Below, one piece after another: positions 32,972 through 39,885 of a stretch of 64,000 nucleotides of DNA. The stretch comes from Bacteroidota bacterium (lineage in GTDB: Bacteria > Bacteroidota > Ignavibacteria > Ignavibacteriales > Melioribacteraceae): contig JAKAKD010000073.1 in the NCBI GenBank assembly GCA_021824635.1, positions 19,290 to 83,289 on the forward strand. The letters are read 5' to 3'. The translations under genes were made by a program, and so were the position numbers. The number at the start of each line of letters is the position of its first letter. Positions within the stretch are counted from its first letter, which is position 1. The notes under the pieces were generated by a model. That model saw nothing but the letters and a program-made list of their open reading frames with translations. It was not told the origin of the DNA and did no database searches.

Positions 32972-32995
32972 CTAGTCCCGCTAACGCGGGACTAG
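32972..32995. repeat. Perfect hairpin CTAGTCCCGC/GCGGGACTAG
   Basis: Ten-bp perfect stem with a TAAC loop, 13 bp after the glycerate kinase stop. It is followed by AAAAAG, not by T, so a terminator on the plus strand is doubtful. It resembles the TCCCG/CGGGA hairpin in the tRNA fragment at 21553-21570; both may belong to a family of short dispersed palindromes. Confidence 0.65.
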
Positions 32996-33058
32996 CAAAA
33001 AGATGAATCCAACTAATAAGAAAAGATTATTCAAAACTTATCTGTGAATGGAAGTATA

Positions 33059-33982
33059 ATGGAAAACCAATCAGAGTCATTAGAAAAAATAAAAATAGAT
33101 TCGCTGGAAGAAATTCTCGGCAAAAAATTTCCGGTGTTGGACAATGGTTTTGTCCGTGTAATTGATTACATGGGCGGAGATGAATCAATTGTTCAAGCGG
33201 CGCGGGTTTCTTACGGCAAAGGGACTAAAAAAGTTAATGAAGACCGAGGATTAATCCGTTATCTTCTACGCAACTTTCATACAACGCCATTTGAGATGTG
33301 CGAAATAAAATTGCACATCCGCGTTCCAATGGACACATGGCGCCAATGGATACGCCACCGCACGGCAAATGTAAACGAATATTCAACTCGTTACTCTCTG
33401 GCAATTGATTCAACTCAAAAGACAGACTCTAACGAATGGCGCTTTCAAGCCGTAGATAATAAACAGGGAAGCGAGGGATTTTTTGACAACACAATAGGTA
33501 TTAAACTATCCGAACGCGAAGAAGAACTACAACAATTTGCGCGGGAGATTTACCAGGAGCGTTTACAACTTGGCGTTGCACGCGAGCAAGCAAGAAAAGA
33601 TTTGCCCCTTTCAACTTATACGGAAGCATATTGGAAAATAGATCTTCACAACTTGCTGAACTTTCTAGCACTCCGGATGGATTCTCATGCGCAGCTTGAA
33701 ATACGCAGTTACGCGAATGTTATAGGTAATGAAATTGTAAGCAAATGGTGCCCGATTGCATGGGAAGCATTCAAAGATTACCGGATGAACGCAATGAGTT
33801 TTACCGCGCTCGAATTACAAATCATGAAACAAATATTTGCAGGCAGCCAGCATGAAGCAAAAAAACTTGCCGAAGAATTCGGATGGCTGAATAAGATTGA
33901 AGGAAAGCTCTCTAAGAACCGTGAACGGATAGAATTTGAAGGTAAGCTTGAAACGCTTGGGTTGAAGAAGCCGTGGGAATGA
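33059..33982 (+). CDS. thyX: FAD-dependent thymidylate synthase
   Basis: About 307 residues, with the ThyX signature RHRTANVNEYSTRY (RHR..S motif) and DLPLSTYTEAYWKIDLHNLLNFLALR. It makes dTMP from dUMP using methylenetetrahydrofolate and FAD. The ATG at 33059 is preferred over a GTG 15 bp upstream, which would add only five residues. The N-terminus has a ~30-residue extension before VRVIDYMGGDESIVQAARVS. The gene precedes the cassette region. Confidence 0.93.
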   Translation: MENQSESLEKIKIDSLEEILGKKFPVLDNGFVRVIDYMGGDESIVQAARVSYGKGTKKVNEDRGLIRYLLRNFHTTPFEMCEIKLHIRVPMDTWRQWIRHRTANVNEYSTRYSLAIDSTQKTDSNEWRFQAVDNKQGSEGFFDNTIGIKLSEREEELQQFAREIYQERLQLGVAREQARKDLPLSTYTEAYWKIDLHNLLNFLALRMDSHAQLEIRSYANVIGNEIVSKWCPIAWEAFKDYRMNAMSFTALELQIMKQIFAGSQHEAKKLAEEFGWLNKIEGKLSKNRERIEFEGKLETLGLKKPWE

Positions 33983-34261
33983 AAAAGCGAGAGGTAAGAA
34001 GCAAGAGGCGAGAGGGTTGACGCGTATTTATAATTAAAATTAGTGTTAAATTAAAAAGAAAATTACGGGGTATTTTCTTGATTAATACAAAGCAGTTCAC
34101 TTCGATTGAAACCAACTTGAAAATTTATTTTTACCGGATAAATAGAAGCAACACCAAAATAGATCTGAACAAAAATTTGCGCAAGAAATTGGAACGTAGT
34201 TATGCAGCTTAGTGCTAATTTATGTTCCATAAATAAATAACCCGTTCAGCATGAGTAATAG
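33983..34261. other. Non-coding stretch before the cassette region
   Basis: No gene recognised. It begins with a purine-rich GCGAGAGG-type repeat just after thyX, then AT-rich sequence. At 34195-34203 GTAGTTATG also occurs in the attC-like site at 35345, but the pairing arms are missing, so I do not call an attC here. The region ends at G34261, the first base of the cassette boundary G^TT. Confidence 0.4.
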
Positions 34262-34293
34262 TTAGCTGGCAAAAAAAAATAGGAGATACATTT

Positions 34294-34908
34294 ATGCAAA
34301 AAATTATTCTTACAATATTCATCATTATATCTGTTAAGATTTATGCTCAAAACACTAGTAACGATTATTACCCAATTGAAGTAGGTTATGAATGGAAATA
34401 TAAAGAGCCGGATAAAGGTTATGAAGAAAAATATATAGTCAATTCTTTTGATAATACATATGATGCCTATTTAGCAAAAAAGATAATCAAGCTTGGAGAT
34501 AAATTCCCAATAACGATTGAAGAACTTCTGGAAAAAAGAAATGGCAAAGTTCTGTTATTAGGCTCACGCGGTGGATTATTAAATACAGATTGGGAAATGA
34601 GTTCACATATACTTATGGGTTCCAATCCAAAAGTCGGTCAGAGCTGGAAAAATGAAAAAGAAGGTGAAATAGAAGAATATAAAATTATTGAATCTAAGGA
34701 AGTTTCAGTCCCTGCTGGTCAATTTGAGGATGTTTTAGTTATACAAAAAATTGACTCCAGCGTTGATTCAAAATCAAAGAAGAAAAAAGTTTTAATGAAG
34801 TCTAAACAATATTATGCACCCAACGTTGGTTTAATTAAAACAGAGTATTATGATCAAGATAAAAACGTCTATATTACTTTTCTTGAACTTGTGGATTATA
34901 AACAATGA
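34294..34908 (+). CDS. Unknown secreted protein in cassette 1
   Basis: 204 residues. A signal peptide (MQKIILTIFIIISVKIYAQ) and a beta-rich body of alternating strands: YYPIEVGYEWKYKEPDKGYEEKYIV, then VSVPAGQFEDVLVIQK and SKQYYAPNVGLIKTEYYDQ. The VPAGxFxxV...YYAPNVGLIK layout is familiar from uncharacterised periplasmic beta-proteins of Bacteroidota. No enzyme motif seen. AGGAGATACA is the ribosome binding site, located within 30 bp of the cassette start. It overlaps the next ORF by four bases (ATGA). Confidence 0.7.
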   Translation: MQKIILTIFIIISVKIYAQNTSNDYYPIEVGYEWKYKEPDKGYEEKYIVNSFDNTYDAYLAKKIIKLGDKFPITIEELLEKRNGKVLLLGSRGGLLNTDWEMSSHILMGSNPKVGQSWKNEKEGEIEEYKIIESKEVSVPAGQFEDVLVIQKIDSSVDSKSKKKKVLMKSKQYYAPNVGLIKTEYYDQDKNVYITFLELVDYKQ

Positions 34909-35186
34909 AAGAAGAAATAAAAATAGAATGTCCTAAACATTTACTGAGCACTAAAACATCTAATATTTTATTTATTCATAAAAAAGAATATAAATATTAT
35001 GCCTTTCTAAATAACCTAGATGAAGGTAGAAACATCTTAATCACAGAAAAAATTTTTAATGAAATCAAGAATAATTGGGAAAATGAACGATCAATAAATT
35101 TAATGCTTGGTGGAGGAGCAATTAGGGATAAGGATAGTGTAATCATACCCAACAATTGTATTATCGAAATGAACTATGATGAATAA
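34905..35186 (+). CDS. Unknown small protein in cassette 1
   Basis: 93 residues, no signal peptide. Beta-strand-like segments (SNILFIHKKEYKYYAFL) and a central helix (ITEKIFNEIKNNWENERSI) with LMLGGGAIRDKD near the end; no family recognised. It overlaps the secreted-protein stop, so the two are coupled. A pairing of a secreted protein with a cytosolic one (effector/immunity or toxin/neutraliser) is possible but unsupported. The stop is three bases before the attC inverse core. Confidence 0.55.
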   Translation: MKEEIKIECPKHLLSTKTSNILFIHKKEYKYYAFLNNLDEGRNILITEKIFNEIKNNWENERSINLMLGGGAIRDKDSVIIPNNCIIEMNYDE

Positions 35187-35188
35187 AT

Positions 35189-35382
35189 GCCAGCTAACCA
35201 CAACTCAAAGCGACCGCGTCTTTGACGCAGTCGTTTGATAAGGTTATTGGGTTTAGCTTTTCAGAGTAAGTTTGTTGTTCAAAGTTGATTTGTAAAACGA
35301 AGTTGATTTAAAAACAAAAAAGGCAATTGCCAAAAGCGACATTGTAGTTATGGGCGGCGCTTTAGTTGCAACGCCGTTAGGT
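35189..35382 (+). other. attC-like recombination site of cassette 1
   Basis: Inverse core AGCTAAC (35192-35198) and core GTTAGGT (35376-35382, GTTRRRY) pair in six of seven positions. Next to them CAACT-c-AAAGCG-a-CCGC (35201-35217) pairs with GCGGCGCTTTAGTTG (35354-35368) over 15 bases, leaving two unpaired bases (c35206, a35213) on one strand only. This is the extrahelical-base layout that lets the integron integrase choose the strand. The central loop is unusually long (~135 nt) and contains a GCGTC/GACGC hairpin. Confidence 0.72.
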
Positions 35383-35415
35383 TGCTATTGATTAAATATA
35401 TCATGTAAAATAGAC

Positions 35416-35444
35416 TTGATTGTTTTTGCCAATGTAATTACATT
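35416..35444 (+). promoter_or_regulatory. Promoter and palindromic operator inside cassette 2
   Basis: TTGATT (35416-35421), 17 bases, TACATT (35439-35444). The perfect 14-bp palindrome AATGTAATTACATT (35431-35444) covers the -10, as expected for the binding site of the antitoxin or its complex. The cassette thus has its own promoter 31 bp before the antitoxin start. Confidence 0.6.
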
Positions 35445-35474
35445 GTGCCCACGTTAATTCTAAAAGGTGATAAT

Positions 35475-35732
35475 ATGAAAACAAAGGTTGTAAAAATTGG
35501 GAATTCGCGGGGTATCCGTATTCCGAAATCATTAATTGATGAAAGTGGTCTTAAAAGTGAGGTTGACCTTGAAGTTCTAGATGGACAAATAATCATCAAG
35601 TCAATATCCCAAAGTAGAGAATCATGGGATTCCTCATTTAAGAAAATGGCAAAAAACAAAGATGATATTTTGTTAGATTCAGATACATTAGCTCGACAAT
35701 CAACATGGGATAAAGAAGAATGGGAGTGGTAA
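35475..35732 (+). CDS. mazE: MazE/AbrB-type antitoxin
   Basis: 85 residues. The N-terminal SpoVT-AbrB beta domain reads KVVKIGNSRGIRIPKSLIDESGL, the DNA-binding swapped-hairpin. The C-terminus is acidic with Trp (STWDKEEWEW), the usual toxin-wrapping tail. Start at ATG 35475, after AAAGGTGATAAT; the GTG at 35445 is within the promoter region. It abuts the MazF gene with no intergenic base. A 14-bp palindrome overlaps its promoter. Confidence 0.87.
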   Translation: MKTKVVKIGNSRGIRIPKSLIDESGLKSEVDLEVLDGQIIIKSISQSRESWDSSFKKMAKNKDDILLDSDTLARQSTWDKEEWEW

Positions 35733-36053
35733 ATGTTTTCTCGTTTTGAAGTTTATTTTGTTAATCTAGATCCAACAATCGGAAGTGAAATAAAAAAGAC
35801 TCGTCCATGTGTAATTATTTCCCCCAATGAAATGAATCATAATATATCTACAGTAATTATTGCCCCTCTTACTTCGAAGTTACGTAATTACCCAACTCGA
35901 GTTCCTTGCAAAGTTGAAGGCAAGCAAGGTCAAATCGTATTAGACCAAATAAGAACAGTTGATAAAATAAGATTAGTAAAAAGAATAGATACATTAAATA
36001 AATTAACTCAGACAAAAGTTCTAGATGTTTTAAAGGAAATGTTTTCAGAATAA
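35733..36053 (+). CDS. mazF: MazF-type endoribonuclease toxin in cassette 2
   Basis: 106 residues. VYFVNLDPTIGSEIKKTRPCVIISP is the MazF/PemK core, followed by IIAPLTSK, VPCKVEG and IVLDQIRTVDKIRLVKR. It should cleave mRNA. It is more like standard MazF than the toxin at 12475, with which it shares the LDPT.GSE..K.RPC pattern. The stop abuts the attC inverse core. TA pairs in integron cassettes stabilise the array by post-segregational killing. Confidence 0.9.
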   Translation: MFSRFEVYFVNLDPTIGSEIKKTRPCVIISPNEMNHNISTVIIAPLTSKLRNYPTRVPCKVEGKQGQIVLDQIRTVDKIRLVKRIDTLNKLTQTKVLDVLKEMFSE

Positions 36054-36199
36054 GCAACTTAACAAGCGGGTCAACATTGACCGCGTTTTCATTGCGGTAT
36101 TTGTTGAATTTATAAAGTTTATTCTATTTTGTAAGCATTGCCTTTAACAGTAGTACCATTTGAAAAGTTGATTTGTAATTAATAATACTTTCAAATAAA
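36054..36199 (+). other. Truncated attC-like site of cassette 2
   Basis: Begins with the inverse core ACTTAAC (36057-36063, RYYYAAC) and a GGTCAA/TTGACC hairpin, then ACCGC/GCGGT. It shares 15 identical bases with the attC at 35189-35382. No matching GTTRRRY core with complementary arms is found before the IS left end at 36200 or just after its right end at 37813. Confidence 0.6.
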
Positions 36200-37813
36200 T
36201 ATCTCAAATCCGACATAGAGCTTACAAAGAAGTTAAAAAGTGAAGCTCATAGCGAAGTGTATGGAGATAATGATTTTTAATTATATAGGAAGCAGTTCTT
36301 TATCAGCTATTAATCTCAAACGGGTTTATATTTTACAAATTTGGACAGAGATTTTCTTCAACAGATTTCTGCTTAAAATAAATGGTTCTTTTTTTCTAAT
36401 AAATTTATTAAGCTGGTAAGGGAGAGTATCGAAGTCGGTAATAGACCGCATTAAACATCTCTATGTTTTTTAACGGTGCAGCTATTTGAACAATCAAATA
36501 TCTTGCATGAAAAACAACTTTGCCGGCTAATTTTAGCAATTGATATCTAAGTGTTCTAACCGACTTGTTGTGATCTTCTTTGGGCAGACCACTGTATTTC
36601 AACATTTGCAATAAATTGTAGGCGAGTAGACCAATAGTAAAATATAAACAGTTAGCATCAAATTGCCCGCACGGAACTTTGTCTAGATTCAGTTGATTCT
36701 TCAACTCTCCTATTTTCTTTTCCATGAGTCCGCGTCCTTGATGTAATTCTATTATCGCTTGACTGTCATAAGTTTCTTTACTCAAATTTGTTGCTACTAT
36801 CCAGTAACTGTAATTTAAGAACAGATCATATTGTTTCTTTAATCTTGTTCGTTTTACTGCTATGCGAACTGTCCGCTTCTTAGATCCAAACCGGTATTCT
36901 GTTTCGGCAACTTCATAGTTATCTTTTATCCCATCTTTATCTATTGTTCTTGTCCACTCCTCTTCCGGTATTGATTTTATTACCTCTAATAGACCTTCGG
37001 TTTGATCTGTCGTTATTGTATAGTCCAATCCTTCTTCTTGGCAATAATCCACAATCTCTTTTTGCCATCCGGCTGAATCACTGCGAACCATCTTTATTGC
37101 TTGCGGATAATTCTTTCGACAACTTTTTATAAATTCTACTAACCCACTCTGTGGTGATACATTGCCTTCTCTAAAATCACTCCCTACTACAATTCCGTTT
37201 TCTGATATTATACCAAGCAGAGGTTGATAGCCATAACTGCCTTTGTATGTCTTCTGTGAATCTCCTTTATCCGACTCTATTATCGTTGCATCTATATCTA
37301 ATATTTCTCCTTGTTTGCTCAGTCCCGTCAGTAATTGTTTTATTACTCCAAATATTTTTGTCTCCGATGACTTCCCACCATGCTTGCCTAACCAGTCTCC
37401 TATGGCATCACTTGTTGGCAATTTCATATCCGTCAACATTTCTTGAAACGCTTCGTCGCTCATTAAATGACGTACATCTTCTAAGTGTAAGGCGCCATCT
37501 ACAAACATGTATACCAACGTCATTATGTAATCGCTTGCTATTATTCCTCTATTGCTGCCCGGTTTACCAAATTCTTCATCTATTCTTTCCCGCAATCTAA
37601 ATTTCCTTACTAGTTCTTCTATTAAGGGGACTCCTATTCGGTTACTTAACTTTTCTTTACTACGGATTACTTTTATCGGTTTTAATCTTTTTTGCATGGC
37701 TTTTCTCTCAGATTTCTTTTTTCACCTATCCGGTGATTTTTTGAATCTCAAAATAACCATGCCTTTCTTTATTTCCTGATACTATTTTATTCTTTTATCT
37801 CGGATTTAAGACA
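36200..37813 (-). mobile_element. IS1380-family insertion sequence
   Basis: About 1.6 kb containing one DDE transposase. The ends TATCTCAAATCCGACATA (36200-36217) and TATCTCGGATTTAAGACA (37796-37813) are inverted repeats with 15 of 18 matches. The exact outer edge and target duplication are not certain; a few bases may be missing on either side. The left end interrupts an attC-like site, and the right end opens into the glmS upstream region. Confidence 0.72.
36408..37697 (-). CDS. IS1380-family DDE transposase
   Basis: 429 residues, intact. Acidic catalytic residues are in EILDIDATIIESDKG (first Asp region), MVRSDSAGWQ (second Asp) and the QGRGLMEKKIGELKN helix (Glu). Other marks are MFVDGALHLEDVRHL near the N-terminus and LQMLKYSGLP near the end. 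It catalyses IS movement. The reading frame is unbroken, so the element could still be active. 207 bp of IS sequence precede the left TIR side and 99 bp separate its start from the right TIR. Confidence 0.93.
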   Translation of the reverse strand: MQKRLKPIKVIRSKEKLSNRIGVPLIEELVRKFRLRERIDEEFGKPGSNRGIIASDYIMTLVYMFVDGALHLEDVRHLMSDEAFQEMLTDMKLPTSDAIGDWLGKHGGKSSETKIFGVIKQLLTGLSKQGEILDIDATIIESDKGDSQKTYKGSYGYQPLLGIISENGIVVGSDFREGNVSPQSGLVEFIKSCRKNYPQAIKMVRSDSAGWQKEIVDYCQEEGLDYTITTDQTEGLLEVIKSIPEEEWTRTIDKDGIKDNYEVAETEYRFGSKKRTVRIAVKRTRLKKQYDLFLNYSYWIVATNLSKETYDSQAIIELHQGRGLMEKKIGELKNQLNLDKVPCGQFDANCLYFTIGLLAYNLLQMLKYSGLPKEDHNKSVRTLRYQLLKLAGKVVFHARYLIVQIAAPLKNIEMFNAVYYRLRYSPLPA

Positions 37814-38033
37814 CAAATCAAAGTTACCTTGAAAATGCATTTTATTTTTCTCAAATTGTCGATGCAAAATTTCACAAAGAAGTAAATAAGCATAAATGAA
37901 AATAAATTATTTTTTCTCGTACGAAAATTTCTGCTATCCAAAGCTCAATGGGCTTTTATTGCGCCCTTGTCCAGATCACTAATCTTCCTTAAATTTTTTC
38001 TCTAAATTAGTTCGTAATTAACAGGAGTAATCT
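37814..38033. other. glmS upstream region, no gene seen
   Basis: 220 bp of AT-rich sequence between the IS right end and glmS. A GGGC/GCCC hairpin at about 37950-37965 is the only secondary structure noticed. The glmS start is preceded by AACAGGAG. A glmS ribozyme core was looked for and not recognised. Confidence 0.4.
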
Positions 38034-39866
38034 ATGTGTGGAATTGTTGGATATATAGGAGATAAAAATTGTGTTCCAATTTTAATCGAAGGATTAAAAA
38101 GATTGGAATACCGCGGATATGACTCTGCCGGAATTGGAATTATAAATGGCAAGGAATGTAAAGTTGTAAAAACTAAGGGAAAAGTTTCTGAACTTGAAAA
38201 ACTTGTCTATAAAGATCATCTTGAATCAAATTTGGGTATTGGACACACTCGATGGGCAACACACGGCGAACCGAGTACTATAAATGCACATCCACATCTT
38301 AACAAAGAGAAAACACTCTTTCTTATTCACAATGGAATTATTGAGAATTATCTCTCATTGAAAAACGGTTTAGAAAAAGAGGGTTATCAATTTCTTAGTG
38401 AGACCGATACTGAAGTTCTTGCGCATTTAATTGACCACTATTTAAAACTGAAACACTCACTCTTTCAGGCAGTTCGTTATGCTCTGAATGAAGTAGAAGG
38501 CACATACGGCATTTGTGTTATTTATAAAGAAGAGAAAGATAAAATCATTGCCGCACGTAAAGGATCTCCTCTTGTTCTAGGTATTGGTAATAACGAAAAC
38601 TTTGTGGCTTCAGATGTTAATGCTCTAATTGCTCATACCAAACAAGTCGTTTATTTAGAAGATGGAGAAATCGCAGAAATTTATAAAGATCATTTCAATA
38701 CCAAAACAATCTCTGATGAGACAATCATCAAAGAGATTTTCCAGGTTGATATGGGTATTGATGAGATTACTAAAGGCGGCTATCCTCATTTTATGTTGAA
38801 AGAAATCATGGATCAGCCTGACTCGATTTATAATTCGTTAAGAGGCAGACTTGTTTACGAAGAAGGAATCTCAAAACTTGGCGGACTTCAAGGTTTTGAA
38901 GAGCGAATGATCAACTCTAAACGAATCATCATTACTGCTTGCGGAACATCATGGCATGCCGGGTTAGTGGGCGAATATATGCTGGAACAATATGCCGGAA
39001 TTCCGGTTGAGGTGGAATATGCTTCAGAGTTCCGCTATAGACATCCGATAATTACTAAAGATGATACCGTTATTTTTATTTCTCAAAGCGGCGAAACAGC
39101 CGATACGCTGGCAGCTATGAAAGAAGCTAAAAAGAAAGGCGCTCTTTGCATTGGTATTTGCAACGTTGTAGGAAGTTCAATTGCTCGTGAAAGCGACGCC
39201 GGAGTTTATATCCACGCAGGACCGGAAATTGGAGTAGCCTCAACAAAAGCATTTACGTCTCAAATTTCTGTGCTAGCATTAATTACATTGCTTCTTGCTC
39301 GTAGAAGAAATTTAAGTCTTCCTGAAGGGCAAGAGATTATCACTCAAATGAAAAAGTTAACTGATAAAATTGGAATAATTCTTAAACAGAATGACTATAT
39401 CAAAGAAATAGCTGAGAAATACGCGGACTCGAAAAATTTCTTATATCTAGGAAGAGGATATAACTTTCCGGTTGCTCTTGAAGGTGCTCTGAAGTTAAAA
39501 GAAATTTCTTATATACATGCGGAAGGTTACCCGGCTGCAGAAATGAAACACGGTCCGATTGCTTTGATTGATAATGATATGCCTGTTGTTTTCATTGCTA
39601 CAAAAGATTCTGTCTACGATAAAGTGGTAAGCAATATTCAAGAAGTAAGAGCAAGAAAAGGAAGAATCCTTGCAATTGTAAATGAAGGTGATGTTCAGAT
39701 AGAAAATATGGTTGACCATGTGATAAAAGTCCCTAAGACACACAATATGTTAACACCAATTTTAACAGTAATACCGTTGCAATTAATTGCGTATCACATA
39801 GCAGTTAAGAAAGGACTAAATGTTGATCAACCGCGTAATTTGGCAAAAAGTGTCACAGTTGAATAA
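38034..39866 (+). CDS. glmS: Glutamine--fructose-6-phosphate aminotransferase (isomerizing)
   Basis: 610 residues, standard length. The N-terminal nucleophile Cys2 is in MCGIVGYIG; glutamine-amidotransferase motifs follow (GHTRWATHG, HNGIIENY). Two SIS domains occupy the second half (TACGTSWHAGLVGEYM, SQSGETADTLAAM, VASTKAFTSQ, and AEMKHGPIALID). It makes glucosamine-6-phosphate, the entry to peptidoglycan and LPS sugars. It stands alone before a COG2403 GTPase gene 20 bp on. Confidence 0.97.
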   Translation: MCGIVGYIGDKNCVPILIEGLKRLEYRGYDSAGIGIINGKECKVVKTKGKVSELEKLVYKDHLESNLGIGHTRWATHGEPSTINAHPHLNKEKTLFLIHNGIIENYLSLKNGLEKEGYQFLSETDTEVLAHLIDHYLKLKHSLFQAVRYALNEVEGTYGICVIYKEEKDKIIAARKGSPLVLGIGNNENFVASDVNALIAHTKQVVYLEDGEIAEIYKDHFNTKTISDETIIKEIFQVDMGIDEITKGGYPHFMLKEIMDQPDSIYNSLRGRLVYEEGISKLGGLQGFEERMINSKRIIITACGTSWHAGLVGEYMLEQYAGIPVEVEYASEFRYRHPIITKDDTVIFISQSGETADTLAAMKEAKKKGALCIGICNVVGSSIARESDAGVYIHAGPEIGVASTKAFTSQISVLALITLLLARRRNLSLPEGQEIITQMKKLTDKIGIILKQNDYIKEIAEKYADSKNFLYLGRGYNFPVALEGALKLKEISYIHAEGYPAAEMKHGPIALIDNDMPVVFIATKDSVYDKVVSNIQEVRARKGRILAIVNEGDVQIENMVDHVIKVPKTHNMLTPILTVIPLQLIAYHIAVKKGLNVDQPRNLAKSVTVE

Positions 39867-39885
39867 ACCATAAAAGAGGTAAAAT

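Larger units (their letters stand above)
34262..35376 (+). mobile_element. Integron-type gene cassette 1 (two unknown ORFs)
   Basis: The cassette starts at G^TTAGCTGGC (34261-34270). Its 3' part contains GCCAGCTAAC (35189-35198), the exact complement over ten bases, as expected when the 3' inverse core and 5' start derive from the same circular cassette. The attC-like site at its end folds as described separately. The ORFs fill the cassette almost entirely and begin within 35 bp of the left boundary. No integrase gene is in the window, so this may be an orphan cassette cluster. Confidence 0.75.
35377..36199 (+). mobile_element. Integron-type cassette 2 (MazE/MazF), 3' end cut by IS
   Basis: The left boundary is G^TTAGGTTGC (35376-35385). 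Its end carries GCAACTTAAC (36054-36063), complementary in nine of ten positions (the mismatch would be a G:U pair). The following sequence shares AAAGTTGATTTGTAA (36164-36178) with the attC of cassette 1 (35281-35295). The second half of the attC is missing, replaced by the IS at 36200. Confidence 0.68.

Noticed and set aside
34195..34261. A degenerate attC before cassette 1
   Set aside because: Only GTAGTTATG is shared with the attC at 35189-35382; pairing arms and inverse core are not found.
36231..36240. GTTAAAA as the missing R' core of the second attC
   Set aside because: It lies inside the IS, does not fit GTTRRRY at the last base, and no complementary arm precedes it.
37814..38033. 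glmS ribozyme in the glmS leader
   Set aside because: The conserved core and its double pseudoknot were not recognised; only a small GGGC/GCCC hairpin is present.
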